This document shows, one piece after another, positions 7,039 to 15,760 of a stretch of 64,000 nt of DNA. Both the position numbers and the translations under genes were made by a program. The notes under the pieces are model-generated. The model did no database searches. It was not told the DNA's origin and was given only the letters and a program-made list of their open reading frames with translations. Within the stretch, counting starts at the first letter, position 1; the number at the start of each line of letters is the position of its first letter. The DNA is from Streptomyces xanthophaeus (GTDB lineage: Bacteria > Actinomycetota > Actinomycetes > Streptomycetales > Streptomycetaceae). The stretch spans positions 7,479,001 through 7,543,000 of the forward strand of contig NZ_CP076543.1 in the NCBI RefSeq assembly GCF_030440515.1. The letters are read 5' to 3'.

Positions 7039-9696
7039 TCAGCTGCCCGTGGCGAGAGCCCCCTCGTTGCGGCGGAGGGCGTCACACAGCCGGGAGGCCT
7101 GGGTGACCAGGCGCGAGGTGCCGCCCCGGGCCGTGACGGCGGCGAGCCCGGCCGGTTCGGGCGCCGCCGCCCCGCACTGTTCGACGCATTCGGCGGCCGT
7201 CGACAGGAGGTCGCCGGCGCCACGGGGGTCGGCCGTCCCCGTGAGCAGCCCGGGCAGTACGGACGCCAGTACGGCCCAGGTCGTCGCGTACGCGCCCGTC
7301 GCGGCGAGGGTGCGCACCGAGTCGGCGAGCCGGCTGGGCTTGACCGTGCCCAGAGCGATCAGCTCGGCCAGGTCGAGTCCCAGGCGTACGGCGTCCAGCT
7401 CACCCTGGGCGGCGAGGATCAGGAGCGCGTCCACGGCCCTCAGCCGGTCCTCGGGGTGCCGCGAGCCGAGCCCGGTGGCGACCGCCAGGTGCAGGGCCGG
7501 CCCGGCCGGCCCGCCGGCCGCGGCCAGCAGGGGCAGCGCCGCGGCCGCCTCGCGCGCTTCGTGGGCGGCGCCGGCCGTGACGACCGGGAGACACCAGGCG
7601 GCCAGGGCCTCCCGGTCCTCGGGCAGGACCGCGATCACCGAGGCGTCGTCGCGACCGTCCCAGCAGCGGTCGGTCGCCGTACGGGCCTTCGCCAGCTCGT
7701 GGAACCGGTGCGGGAACTCGCGCGCCACGGTCGTCCGCTGCGCCGTGTCCACCACGAGGCGCGCAGGTGTTTCGCCGCCCCACCGGTGCTGCACCGCCGG
7801 GGCGGTACGGCGGGTGACGGCCACGGGCCGTCCGGCATCGCCGAGCCAGGCGGCCAGCCGGTCGCCGGCGGGCGTGCCGAGGGCGGCGGCCTCGGGGACG
7901 GCCGAGGCGTCGCGGCGGACCCGCAGCAAGGCCTGGGCGAGGTCCGCGGGAGCGGGCTCCTCACCGAGACGGCCGTACTCGGCCAGGCGCGCGACCAGCA
8001 CGCGCGGGTCCAGCGAGCCCGTCTCCACGGAAGGCGTGGCGAGGAGGAAGGGCAGCGGCCGGGACGACATGCGCCGCGCGGCCTCGGCCACGCGCGCATG
8101 GGTGGCGGCGCCGATCGCGGTGTGGTGACAGTCGCTGCGCCAGGACACGAGAGCCGGCTGCGGTGTTCCCGTCGGCGGCGCGTCCAGGACGCAGGCGGCC
8201 ACGTGTTCCAGACCGGGCAGCTCGTGCGTGTAGGAGCGGGACCGCTCGGGGTCGAGCCACCAGCGGTCCGCCAGCGCGGGGCGCAGCGCCTCGGCGAGGG
8301 CCGCACGGTCCCGGTACGCGTGCCGTACCAGCCCGTCCAGGGCGCGCTCGAACTCCTCTACGGTGGCGGTACGCGCGTTGATGACCGCCGCGACGAGTTC
8401 CACGGTCTCGGCGACCGTCTCCGGTGCGGGGGCGAGCGTGGCCGGGACCGGGAGCGGCGGCAGGATCTCCCGGTAGGGGCCGGAATCCGCGGCGGGAGCG
8501 GCGGCCGCTCCGAGGAGTTCCACCGCCCGGGCCCGGTGGACCGGCCTCAACAGATTTGCCCGTTCGGCGAGTTCGGCGCGCAGTGCGGGATCGTCGGTGA
8601 GGTGGGCGGCGACCAGCTTCAGTGCCCGCCCCTGGATGTCGGTGTCCGCGTGCCCGAAGGCCTCGGCGAGTTCCGGCAGCAGCTCGGGAGCGGCGGCCGG
8701 GTTGCGCGTGAGTTCCTTGCCGATCAGGACGAGTTGCGAGCGGACCAGCTTCTTCTCGGGGCGGAAGAGGACGGCGGCCGACATCTCGGCGAGCAGGCGG
8801 GGTGTCAGGTGACCCGCCGCGGCGAGCCGGGCGAGGGTCTGCTGGGCGTTGCCGGCGACGGCGGAAGGGGCATCGGCGGCCAGCGCGATCCAGTCGGCGG
8901 CCCGCTCCCGCTCCTCATCGGCGGTCGGACGCAGGGCTTCCAGGATCTCCTGGTAGGGCTTCAGCTGGGCGGGCTTGCCACCGCGCAGCAACCGCGCGGT
9001 GCACCCGTCCAGCAGGCCGGCACGGTCCAGGTGCCCTTCGTCGGCCAGGGTGGCCAGCGCGGTCGGCCAGTTGTCGGGGCCGTCCGGTTCCCGGCGCCAG
9101 GTGAGGACACCGACCGGTTCGGCGGTCTCGAAGAGCCGCGGGGCGAGCGCGGTGAGGTGGGGGTCGCGGCGCAGGGTGACCACGAGAGGGGAGCGGGACG
9201 CGCCCACGGCCGTCGCCCAGCCCTCGACGCAGCCGTCGGTGGTGGGCAGGGGACAGCCGGCGAGCCGGACGAGTTCACGTATCAGCGGGTAGTCCTGTTC
9301 GGCGGTGGCGGGCCGGGCGGCCAGCCGGTGGGCGAGGTCGCCGAGCCACTTCGGATCCCGGCCGGACAGTACGTCGAGCAGCGCGGCGGTGGGCGGCCGC
9401 GGCCTCCAGCGGCGCAGGTCGGCGGCACCGATCCAGGCGGCCGCGGCCGCCGCCCCGGTGATGCAGCCGGCTCCGGCGACCACCAGGGCCGGGTTCGTCC
9501 GGTTGCGGTCCTCCCAGCGCTCCCACCGCGAGGCACGCAGTTCGCGGCGCAGTTCCTTCAGCCCGGCGAGCAGCTCCCGGCGTTGTGCGGGTTCCAGGGG
9601 CTTCAGGAGACCCGGCAGCTCGGAGGTGCGGCCCGCCCGGACGGCTGCGAGGACGTCCTCGGTGATGTTCTCGGCGGGGTTCTCGGCGGGGTTCAT
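7039..9696 (-). CDS. DUF6493 family protein
   Basis: An 885-residue, mostly alpha-helical, Ala/Leu-rich protein resembling HEAT-like repeat scaffolds. The opening (PAENITEDVLAAVRAGRTSE, then LKELRRELRASRWERW) and the segment VAGAGCITGAAAAAAWIGAA match the actinobacterial DUF6493 family, to my recollection. No catalytic motif is visible. The ATG at 9696 overlaps the stop of the SWIM-domain gene by ATGA, so the two are translationally coupled and probably act together. Families like this are often found next to MoxR ATPase and VWA genes, but none is visible here. Function unknown. Confidence 0.75.
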   Translation of the reverse strand: MNPAENPAENITEDVLAAVRAGRTSELPGLLKPLEPAQRRELLAGLKELRRELRASRWERWEDRNRTNPALVVAGAGCITGAAAAAAWIGAADLRRWRPRPPTAALLDVLSGRDPKWLGDLAHRLAARPATAEQDYPLIRELVRLAGCPLPTTDGCVEGWATAVGASRSPLVVTLRRDPHLTALAPRLFETAEPVGVLTWRREPDGPDNWPTALATLADEGHLDRAGLLDGCTARLLRGGKPAQLKPYQEILEALRPTADEERERAADWIALAADAPSAVAGNAQQTLARLAAAGHLTPRLLAEMSAAVLFRPEKKLVRSQLVLIGKELTRNPAAAPELLPELAEAFGHADTDIQGRALKLVAAHLTDDPALRAELAERANLLRPVHRARAVELLGAAAAPAADSGPYREILPPLPVPATLAPAPETVAETVELVAAVINARTATVEEFERALDGLVRHAYRDRAALAEALRPALADRWWLDPERSRSYTHELPGLEHVAACVLDAPPTGTPQPALVSWRSDCHHTAIGAATHARVAEAARRMSSRPLPFLLATPSVETGSLDPRVLVARLAEYGRLGEEPAPADLAQALLRVRRDASAVPEAAALGTPAGDRLAAWLGDAGRPVAVTRRTAPAVQHRWGGETPARLVVDTAQRTTVAREFPHRFHELAKARTATDRCWDGRDDASVIAVLPEDREALAAWCLPVVTAGAAHEAREAAAALPLLAAAGGPAGPALHLAVATGLGSRHPEDRLRAVDALLILAAQGELDAVRLGLDLAELIALGTVKPSRLADSVRTLAATGAYATTWAVLASVLPGLLTGTADPRGAGDLLSTAAECVEQCGAAAPEPAGLAAVTARGGTSRLVTQASRLCDALRRNEGALATGS

Positions 9697-11132
9697 CGTG
9701 CGGCTCCGGAAGGGGCAGAGGAGAGGGAAGAGGTGGCGGTGGCGGTGGCTGTGGAGGTGGAGGCGGAGGCGGCGGCCCGCAGGGCCATCCGGGTGGCCAG
9801 CGCGTGCTTGCAGGGGCCGCGGCGGCCCCGGTGGTCGGCCCACCACTGGCAGGTGCAGCTGAGCGCGCCGCCGGACTCGCGTACCTGGTAGCGGCGTTCA
9901 CCGGAGGCCACGAGGGCGGTACCGGGCCGGTCCAGGGTGACCGCACCGGCCGCCAGCAGGGCGCGGGCGGCGACCAGCCGCGGGTTGTGCCGGTCGACGC
10001 GGGCGGCGTCATAGGGGAGTTCGCGGTGGAAGTAGGCGGCTTCGGCGATGTCGTAGCCGACCCGGCCGGCCGTACCGAGGCGGGTCAGGGCCGCCCGTAC
10101 GCGCTCCACCGTGAGCCCCGACTGGTCCGCCAGATCGGCCGGATCGATGCGCGGCTCCCAGGCGAGGAGTACGGAGATCAGCTCGGCGTCCCCGGCCGCC
10201 TCGTCGGTGGCCAGGGCCTCCAGGACGCCGCCCTCGCCGGAGAACCCGCGGGAGGCCTCAGGGGAGAGGGTGAGCGTGAGCCTCATTCCGGGCAGGGTGA
10301 CTTCCCAGGCGGAGGCGGTGGGTTCAGCCCCGGCCGGCGCGGGACCGTAGATGCGCAGGCCCGTGGCATGCCGCAGCACCCGCTGGAGGGCCGCGAGGCG
10401 CTCGGGGCCGGGCAGGCAGACCGCGCCGGGCACCGGGCGGGTGGTGGGGCGCAGTGTGCGGCCGGCAGGAACCACCCACAGGGCGCCGCTCGCGGCGCCG
10501 CCGCCCGCCGCGGTACGGGGCAGGGAGCGGAGGAAGCGTGCCGCCTCGGCGGCGGTCAGTTCGGCCCGCAGGTCGAAGCCGGTGCTGACGTGCTGGGATT
10601 CGGCGAAACCGCGCAGCCAGCGCTCCGGCAGCGGAACCTTCTTCTCCACGACCGGCCCGTCGAGCGTCGTCACCGCCATCTCGTCGGGGCCGACCCGCAG
10701 GTGCAGCGGGTCGTCCCCGCTCAGCCGGGACAACGCCTCGCGCAGCGGGTTGTTGACGTCGACGTTGGTGGTGCCGTGTCCGGTGTCGGCGCCCCGCAGG
10801 CCGTCCGGCAGCACGTCGAGCCGGGCGTACACCCCGCAGCACCCCGAGAAGGACTCGAAGCGCAGCCGGTCGCCGTTGCCCGTGACGACCGGGTCGAGCG
10901 AGGCGCGCAAGGTGCGCTGGTAATAGCGTGCCGCGGCCACGTCCGCGACGGCGAGCAGGGCCCGCGCGGCCGCCTGAGGGGCACTCAGGAACCCGGCGAA
11001 GAACTGGGGATGGGCGTCGGCCCCGGCCGGGGTCAGACCACCCGCCGTCTCCAGGTCGAGGGCCTGACCCTGCCCGGAGGCGGTCAGCGAGGAAGGGCGT
11101 GCGTAGGCGAAGGTATGTGCGGTCCGCGTCAT
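9693..11132 (-). CDS. SWIM zinc-finger protein
   Basis: A 479-residue protein. Near the C-terminus, SCTCQWWADHRGRRGPCKH gives the SWIM zinc-finger pattern CxC...CxH. The N-terminal ~400 residues resemble the conserved part of actinobacterial SWIM proteins that pair with DUF6493. The last ~25 residues are a Ser/Thr/Ala stretch encoded by a GGTGGC-like hexamer repeat (about 9725-9775). SWIM fingers are proposed to bind DNA or protein; no enzymatic domain is seen. First gene of a two-gene operon with the DUF6493 gene (ATGA overlap at 9693-9696). Confidence 0.8.
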   Translation of the reverse strand: MTRTAHTFAYARPSSLTASGQGQALDLETAGGLTPAGADAHPQFFAGFLSAPQAAARALLAVADVAAARYYQRTLRASLDPVVTGNGDRLRFESFSGCCGVYARLDVLPDGLRGADTGHGTTNVDVNNPLREALSRLSGDDPLHLRVGPDEMAVTTLDGPVVEKKVPLPERWLRGFAESQHVSTGFDLRAELTAAEAARFLRSLPRTAAGGGAASGALWVVPAGRTLRPTTRPVPGAVCLPGPERLAALQRVLRHATGLRIYGPAPAGAEPTASAWEVTLPGMRLTLTLSPEASRGFSGEGGVLEALATDEAAGDAELISVLLAWEPRIDPADLADQSGLTVERVRAALTRLGTAGRVGYDIAEAAYFHRELPYDAARVDRHNPRLVAARALLAAGAVTLDRPGTALVASGERRYQVRESGGALSCTCQWWADHRGRRGPCKHALATRMALRAAASASTSTATATATSSLSSAPSGAAR

Positions 11133-11203
11133 GTCCGAGACGCTAGAGGGACCCACTGACAACGCCGGCGCCACCGGCCGGGGGACCGGCGGCGCCCGGT
11201 CCC

Positions 11204-11629
11204 TCAGCGGGACGCGCTCTCGCCCAAGTCGTAGGTGAAGGTGTACGCGACGGACGTGTCGCCGTGGTGGTAGGTGAAGCCCCCGGAGCCCGTCAGCCCC
11301 GCGAGGTCCCCGGTGCCGGAGCCGGGGACCACCTCGAACCGGCAGACCGTGCCGCCGGCGTCGAAGCTGCCGCGTTCCTCCAGTACGAAGCTGCCCTTGC
11401 GGCCGTCGAGGCTGCCGGAGACCAACTCCATCCCGCTGTAGGAGCCGAGGTTCTCCCCGGTGTAGGCGATCGTGTAGTCGCAGGCCGTCCCGGCAGCCGT
11501 GATCCCGCCGGTGAAGGCGTTGTTGACATGGGCGTGGGCGAGCCGCGGGACGGCGTCCACCGCACCGACGGGGCTCTCCTCCCAGTTGGCGAAGGTGAAG
11601 CGGCCACCGGTTTCTACGGGCGTGGGCAT
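11204..11629 (-). CDS. DUF3224 domain protein
   Basis: A 141-residue protein with a predicted beta-rich fold. The motifs HVNNAFTGGI, GSFVLEERGSFD and SGTGDLAGLTGSGGF are typical of DUF3224, a lipocalin/avidin-like family common in Streptomyces. No signal peptide. Biochemical role unknown. The gene is divergent from a WYL-type regulator, and a perfect palindrome lies between them 62 nt upstream of this start, so regulation by that protein is likely. Confidence 0.8.
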   Translation of the reverse strand: MPTPVETGGRFTFANWEESPVGAVDAVPRLAHAHVNNAFTGGITAAGTACDYTIAYTGENLGSYSGMELVSGSLDGRKGSFVLEERGSFDAGGTVCRFEVVPGSGTGDLAGLTGSGGFTYHHGDTSVAYTFTYDLGESASR

Positions 11630-11690
11630 GACGGTCCTCTCGGCCGGCCGGACGGTCCCTCCGCCCGGCGTGCTCCCAGGCTGGCAGCCG

Positions 11691-11713
11691 TACCTGACAC
11701 CTTCTGTCAGGTA
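11691..11713. promoter_or_regulatory. Perfect operator palindrome between DUF3224 and WYL regulator genes
   Basis: The arms TACCTGACA and TGTCAGGTA are exact reverse complements separated by the 5-nt spacer CCTTC. The site ends 17 nt before the regulator start at 11731 and begins 62 nt upstream of the DUF3224 start at 11629. Position and symmetry fit autoregulation plus control of the divergent gene. Confidence 0.7.
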
Positions 11714-11730
11714 CGGGGGACAATGACGCC

Positions 11731-12719
11731 ATGCGTGCCGACCGGCTCCTCTCCCTGCTCCTGCTGCTGCAGAACCGCGGCCGGATGACCGCCCCCGCCC
11801 TCGCGGCCGAGCTGGAGGTGTCGGTGCGCACGATCCACCGCGACATCGACGCCCTCGGCGCCTCGGGCGTCCCCGTCCTCGCCGACCGCGGCCCCGCCGG
11901 CGGCTACCGGCTGGCCGACGGCTACCGCACACGCCTCACCGGCCTCACCGACACCCAGGCCGGCTCCCTCTTCCTGGCCGGCGCCCCGGGACCCGCGCAG
12001 GAGCTCGGCCTCGGCGCCGATCTGGCCGCCGCGCAGCTCAAACTCCAGGCCGCGCTGCCGGCCGCGCTCGCCGTACGGGCCCGCCGGATCCAGGACCGCT
12101 TCCACCTCGACGCGCCCGCCTGGTTCCGGGAGGCCGACCCCGTCCCGCACCTCGCGCAGATCGCCCAGGCCGTCTGGGACCAGCACGTGCTGCGCACCCA
12201 CTACCGCCGCTGGCGAGGCGAGGTACGGCGCGAGCTGCATCCGCTCGGCCTCGTCCTCAAGAGCGGCATCTGGTACCTCGTCGCGGATGTCGCGGACGCA
12301 GCCGATACCGACGGGCCGGCGCAGCCGTGCGGACCTACCGGGTCTCCCGGTTCCTGACCGTGGACACCGCGGCGGGGCGCTTCGAACGGCCCGACGGATT
12401 CCGGCTCGCCTCGTACTGGCAGGAGTCCACCAGCCGCCTGGACTCCGCACTCCACCAGCAGACCGCCGACGTACGGCTGTCCCCGCGCGGACAGCGGCTG
12501 CTGCCCATGCAGTTCGGGGCGGCGGGTACCAGGGCGCTCGCCGAGGCCGGCCCGGCCGACGCGGACGGCTGGGTCCGGCTGCGCATCGCCGTCGAGTCCC
12601 AGCCCGTCGCCGTCGGCGACCTGCTGCGCCTGGGCGCGGAGGCCGAGGTGCTCGGCCCGCCCGAACTGCGCCGCGCTCTCGCCGAGACGGTGACCGCGCT
12701 GGCCGGACGCTACGCCTGA
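11731..12719 (+). pseudogene. YafY/DeoR-like HTH-WYL regulator interrupted by one frameshift
   Basis: The first reading frame gives a winged HTH (LLLLQNRGRMTAPALAAELE, VRTIHRDIDAL, residues about 8-45) and the start of a WYL-type domain ending LKSGIWYLVADV. The coding then continues one frame over as RTYRVSRFLTVD, the usual continuation of this family, to a stop at 12719. Adding one C to the CC at 12325-12326 gives an uninterrupted protein of about 329 residues. This is either a recent mutation or a consensus error; the flanking coding is intact. It is the likely ligand-responsive repressor acting at the palindrome 17 nt upstream. Divergent target: the DUF3224 gene. Confidence 0.75.
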
Positions 12720-12805
12720 CGCGGGACCGGGACCGGGCCCGCCCGCCCCGCACACCTCGTAGGGTGGGCCGTCACGATCGGACGCCGGGGAGAGGGAGAG
12801 CGCCC

Positions 12806-13276
12806 ATGGAAGTCGAGCTGCGCGAGACGATCGACGACGACCTGGCCGTCTTCTCGGAGCAGCTGACGCACCCGGGCCTCCAGCAGATGGCGGCGATCAC
12901 GAGGAAGTACCACTACGACCGGGGCCACTTCGATGCGCACTGGGCGAAGGTACGCAACGACCCCGCCGTACTCCTGCGCACCGTGCTGGCCGACCGGGTC
13001 GTGGCCGGTCACGCCGCCGTGTTCGGGCCGCCCGAGGAGCGCGAGGTGACGTACGTGATCGGCCCCGGGCACTGGGGACGGGGCATCGCCACCCGGGCGC
13101 TGACCGAACTGATCCGGCTGGAGGACACCCGCCCCCTGCACGCCGGGGCGGTGGCCGACAACGCGGGCTCGATCCGGGTGCTGGAGAAGTGCGGGTTCAC
13201 CGTCACCGGCCGCACCCGCGACTTCGCCGAGGCCCGCGGCCACGAGGTGGACGTCGTCCTGCTCACCCTCGGCTGA
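12806..13276 (+). CDS. GNAT-family N-acetyltransferase
   Basis: A 156-residue single-domain GNAT. VIGPGHWGRGIATRAL is the acetyl-CoA pyrophosphate-binding motif, and AGAVADNAGSIRVLEKCGFTVTG is the C-terminal part typical of RimJ/RimL-like members. A GGAGAGGGAGAG purine tract lies just before the ATG. It follows the WYL regulator by about 85 nt on the same strand. The acceptor molecule is unknown. Confidence 0.85.
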   Translation: MEVELRETIDDDLAVFSEQLTHPGLQQMAAITRKYHYDRGHFDAHWAKVRNDPAVLLRTVLADRVVAGHAAVFGPPEEREVTYVIGPGHWGRGIATRALTELIRLEDTRPLHAGAVADNAGSIRVLEKCGFTVTGRTRDFAEARGHEVDVVLLTLG

Positions 13277-13304
13277 GCGGGCGCCCGCCCGGCCCGCCGG
13301 ACCT

Positions 13305-13772
13305 TCAGGGCGCTCCCGGCCCGCCCGGAGGCTCCACCTCCAGGAAGCGGCGCCGGCGAGGCCCCCGGTACAGCAGGCACACCCAGCCCAGCCGTTCGAG
13401 CGCGGCCGCGCAGGCCGTCAGCCGCTCCTGCTCCTCACCGGCCGCACCGCCGCCCGCCGGGCCCAGCCAGGTCACCTCCGCCCGCCCGGGCTCCGCACCG
13501 GCCGCCACGCGGTAGCCCGTCCGCGTACGCCGCCCCTGCGCGTCCAGGGCCGACGGCACGATCCCCGCCGCCTCCAGTACGAGGGCCACCGCGCGCGGCA
13601 GCTGCCGTACCTCCCACGGCGCGGGAACCGCCGCGCCCGCCGGGCCGTTCACCAGACGGCGGATCTGCAGCAGCCCCTCGTACGCGGTGCGCAGCTCCGC
13701 CTGACGCCCGACGGGGTCGGCCGCCGGGCCGTCGCCGGTCGCGGGCTCGAAACCCTGCCCGGGTACCGCCAT
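13305..13772 (-). CDS. Conserved hypothetical protein, 155 aa
   Basis: I do not recognise the family. The protein is soluble, with no signal peptide or membrane segment. It has an N-terminal helical region with WEVRQLPRAVALVLEAAGI and ends in an Arg-rich stretch (LYRGPRRRRFLEVEPPGG). Codon use is typical for the genome. The ATG at 13772 is preceded in frame by GTG, so the start is uncertain by one codon. Convergent with the GNAT gene at 13276 and divergent from the small membrane protein at 13870. Confidence 0.6.
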   Translation of the reverse strand: MAVPGQGFEPATGDGPAADPVGRQAELRTAYEGLLQIRRLVNGPAGAAVPAPWEVRQLPRAVALVLEAAGIVPSALDAQGRRTRTGYRVAAGAEPGRAEVTWLGPAGGGAAGEEQERLTACAAALERLGWVCLLYRGPRRRRFLEVEPPGGPGAP

Positions 13773-13797
13773 CACCCACCACCCGTCCCGCCCGTCT

Positions 13798-13836
13798 GAG
13801 TACCTCACACCCAACGGCCTGAGTATCCACCCCGAT
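13798..13836 (+). promoter_or_regulatory. Upstream element shared with the gene at 63271 (copy 1)
   Basis: This stretch contains CGGCCTGAGTAT followed by CCACCCCGAT, preceded by a GAGTAC/TCAC block. A nearly identical arrangement occurs at 63203-63236. In both cases the element ends 33-34 nt before an ATG, which suggests a shared promoter or operator. The identity of the cognate factor is unknown. Confidence 0.45.
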
Positions 13837-13869
13837 TCCCCGACGGCCCGCCGCTGGTCGAATGGGGAC

Positions 13870-14166
13870 ATGACTTCAGACGCCCCGAGCGGCCGGGCCG
13901 CCCGCCCGCGCATGCAGCACGTGACCACCGCCGGCTCGGCCCTGGCCGTGGCCCTGGTTCCGCTCGTGGTCGGCGTCCTGTTCGCCAAGGCGATGGCCGC
14001 CGACCCGATGACTCCGGTCAACGCCCTGATCGCGGGCGGCGGCCAGCGGGCCGCGCTGCCCCGGGGCGAGTGGAAGCGGCGCGGCCACACCACCGTGCGC
14101 AGGCTGCGCACGGTCCGGCGGGACACGGCCCGGCGGTGCGCCCGCGCCTGCGGACGCCGCCCCTGA
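13870..14166 (+). CDS. Small membrane protein of unknown function, 98 aa
   Basis: One hydrophobic segment (GSALAVALVPLVVGVLFAKAM, about residues 22-42) is followed by a strongly basic C-terminal tail rich in Arg (RRLRTVRRDTARRCARACGRR). No known domain is recognised. The upstream element at 13798-13836, shared with another membrane-protein gene, supports it being expressed. The coding pattern is acceptable but the gene is short, so it remains tentative. Confidence 0.55.
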   Translation: MTSDAPSGRAARPRMQHVTTAGSALAVALVPLVVGVLFAKAMAADPMTPVNALIAGGGQRAALPRGEWKRRGHTTVRRLRTVRRDTARRCARACGRRP

Positions 14167-14200
14167 GGAGCCAAGGTTCCCCAGGGGCGTGGTGGGGGCG

Positions 14201-15043
14201 TCAGGACGTGGCGGCCAGGGGCTCCTGGAGTTCGGTGACCCACTGGTCCGGGTCCTCCGGGCAGGCCAGGGTCAGCTCACGCGCGTACCCGGCCGAGCGG
14301 TGCCCGTGCGCGTCGATCCACCGCGCCAGGGCCTGCGCCGTCGGCAGCACGCCGTCCATCGAGCCGCGGTGCACCACGGTCGCGGCCCGCTCCACCGCCG
14401 GCAGCGTGACGATCCGTACCTCGCCCCCGAGGTCCTCGGCGCGGACCGAGGCCGCCACCGGCAGTCCGGCGTGGACGAGGACCGCCGCCGTGGAGCCCGT
14501 GCCGGGCGCGTCCTCGTAGTAGGCCGTACCGGGGCCGGTCGGGACGATGCCGGCCTCCTCGATCCGGCGGCACAGCTCGTCGTAGAGCGGCCCGATGACC
14601 GGGCCGATGTCCTGCGGTTCGTAACTCCCGGCCGTGCCGGTCAGCTCGGCGAGCCGGACGGGCGGAAGGCTCTTCACGACGATGTCGTCGGCAGGCATGG
14701 TTCCCTCGTTCTCGATGGTCCGGAGCCTCGCCTCGACCTGGACCAGCCGGGCCGCCGCGGCGGCCATGGCCGTCTCCAGCTCGGCCTGCCGCAGCCGCAG
14801 CATGCCGCGCAGCTCCTCCGGGCCCACCCGCTCGCCGAGGATCGTCCCCACCTGGTCGAGGGAGAAGCCGAGTTCCTTGAGCGCGATGATCCGGTTGAGG
14901 CGGGCGAGCTGCCCGGCCTCGTAGAAGCGGTAGCCGGTGAAGGGGTCGACACGTGCCGGGCGCAGCAGTCCGAGGGCGTCGTAGTGACGCAGCATGCGGA
15001 CCGACACCCGCCCGTGCTTGGCGAAGTCTCCGATGGTGAACAT
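14201..15043 (-). CDS. MerR-family regulator with GyrI-like effector domain
   Basis: A 280-residue protein. Residues 1-70 form the MerR winged HTH (FTIGDFAKHGRVSVRMLRHYDALGLL, then TGYRFYEAGQLARLNRII). A helical dimerisation segment spans about 75-120, and the rest resembles the GyrI-like/BmrR ligand-binding fold (VVKSLPPVRLAEL, PGTAYYEDAPGTGS). Such proteins sense lipophilic cations or drugs and activate exporters, usually including their own gene. Its own promoter (15054-15084) has the elongated 19-nt spacer that MerR proteins act on. The frameshifted MFS exporter is near but on the other side of a lipoprotein gene. Confidence 0.85.
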   Translation of the reverse strand: MFTIGDFAKHGRVSVRMLRHYDALGLLRPARVDPFTGYRFYEAGQLARLNRIIALKELGFSLDQVGTILGERVGPEELRGMLRLRQAELETAMAAAAARLVQVEARLRTIENEGTMPADDIVVKSLPPVRLAELTGTAGSYEPQDIGPVIGPLYDELCRRIEEAGIVPTGPGTAYYEDAPGTGSTAAVLVHAGLPVAASVRAEDLGGEVRIVTLPAVERAATVVHRGSMDGVLPTAQALARWIDAHGHRSAGYARELTLACPEDPDQWVTELQEPLAATS

Positions 15044-15053
15044 GACGCTCTCC

Positions 15054-15084
15054 ACTACAAGGTCTGACACAGGGGGAGGGTCAA
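15054..15084 (-). promoter_or_regulatory. MerR-type promoter with 19-nt spacer, possibly leaderless
   Basis: The minus strand reads TTGACC (15084-15079), a 19-nt spacer, then TGTAGT (15059-15054). An over-long spacer with dyad character (CCCTCC...) is the classic MerR target. The -10 lies only 11 nt before the ATG at 15043, so the transcript would start at or within a few bases of the start codon. Confidence 0.55.
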
Positions 15085-15111
15085 GCGTCGCACCGGGCAC
15101 GGATGCGCCGG

Positions 15112-15570
15112 TCAGCGGCCGTACTGCCGCAGGCACAGGTCGACGACGGACGGCGGTACCGCGCCCTCCGCGGCCGCGCACAGCTGGTCCAGGCGGGGCG
15201 GCGGGGCCGGCCGCCGCCGTGGATGGGCCGTCGCCGGGCCAGGCACCCGCCCCCGCCGGGGCGACGGCGCCGCCTGCGCGGCCCGCCCGCGCGAGGGCTG
15301 CGGCTCCGGGGCCGCCTTCGGGGCCGGCCTCGGCTCCGCGTCCGCGTGGGCGTGGGCGTGCGGGTCCTGGGCCGCGTCCGGAGCGGGCCTGGCGGCCTCG
15401 GGCAGGGCACCCAGCGGCAGGGCCGGCGGCGTCGGGTCCTCGGGCGCCTCGGCCGGCGGTACGGATCCGCGTACGGGAGCCGCAGCCGGATCCCGCGGCC
15501 CGACGGAGACACAGCCCGTGCTGGCGAGGAGCACGACGAGGGAGAGGGGCACGGCCCGGCGTAACTGCAT
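15112..15570 (-). CDS. Small proline-rich lipoprotein with C-terminal Cys motif (paralogue of 29001-29510)
   Basis: A 152-residue protein with a lipoprotein signal (VPLSLVVLLASTGC, lipobox ASTGC, acylated Cys about residue 19). A long low-complexity Pro/Ala/Arg/His region follows, then a conserved C-terminal segment LCAAAEGAVPPSVVDLC. The paralogue at 29001-29510 shares the lipobox and this C-terminal segment but not the linker sequence, so the tail is the functional part. It probably sits on the outer face of the membrane, with the linker spanning the cell wall. Function unknown. An 18-bp inverted repeat precedes both genes at the same distance. Confidence 0.7.
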   Translation of the reverse strand: MQLRRAVPLSLVVLLASTGCVSVGPRDPAAAPVRGSVPPAEAPEDPTPPALPLGALPEAARPAPDAAQDPHAHAHADAEPRPAPKAAPEPQPSRGRAAQAAPSPRRGRVPGPATAHPRRRPAPPPRLDQLCAAAEGAVPPSVVDLCLRQYGR

Positions 15571-15612
15571 CCGACCACCTTGCCGTACGGCCGGGCGGGC
15601 CGCGTTCCCCTC

Positions 15613-15628
15613 TCACGCGTGCGGGTGA
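15613..15628. promoter_or_regulatory. Inverted repeat upstream of lipoprotein gene (copy 1)
   Basis: TCACGCG-TGCGGGTGA is an imperfect dyad of TCAC/GTGA arms, 42 nt upstream of the ATG at 15570. A matching dyad, TCACACGGACGGGTGA, occurs 41 nt upstream of the paralogous lipoprotein at 29510, and both are followed by a conserved GTACGGCA block close to the start. Likely a common operator or promoter. Confidence 0.5.
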
Positions 15629-15760
15629 CACCGGCCCGGCGGGAACGGCCGGGGCGTGTGGGAAATTGGAACGGCAGTACGGGTGCAGGGGGAGGCGCGA
15701 CCCCCGGCTCCCCGTGCCGCCGTGTCCTGCCCGCCGACCGTCCGTACGGAGTACCGATCC

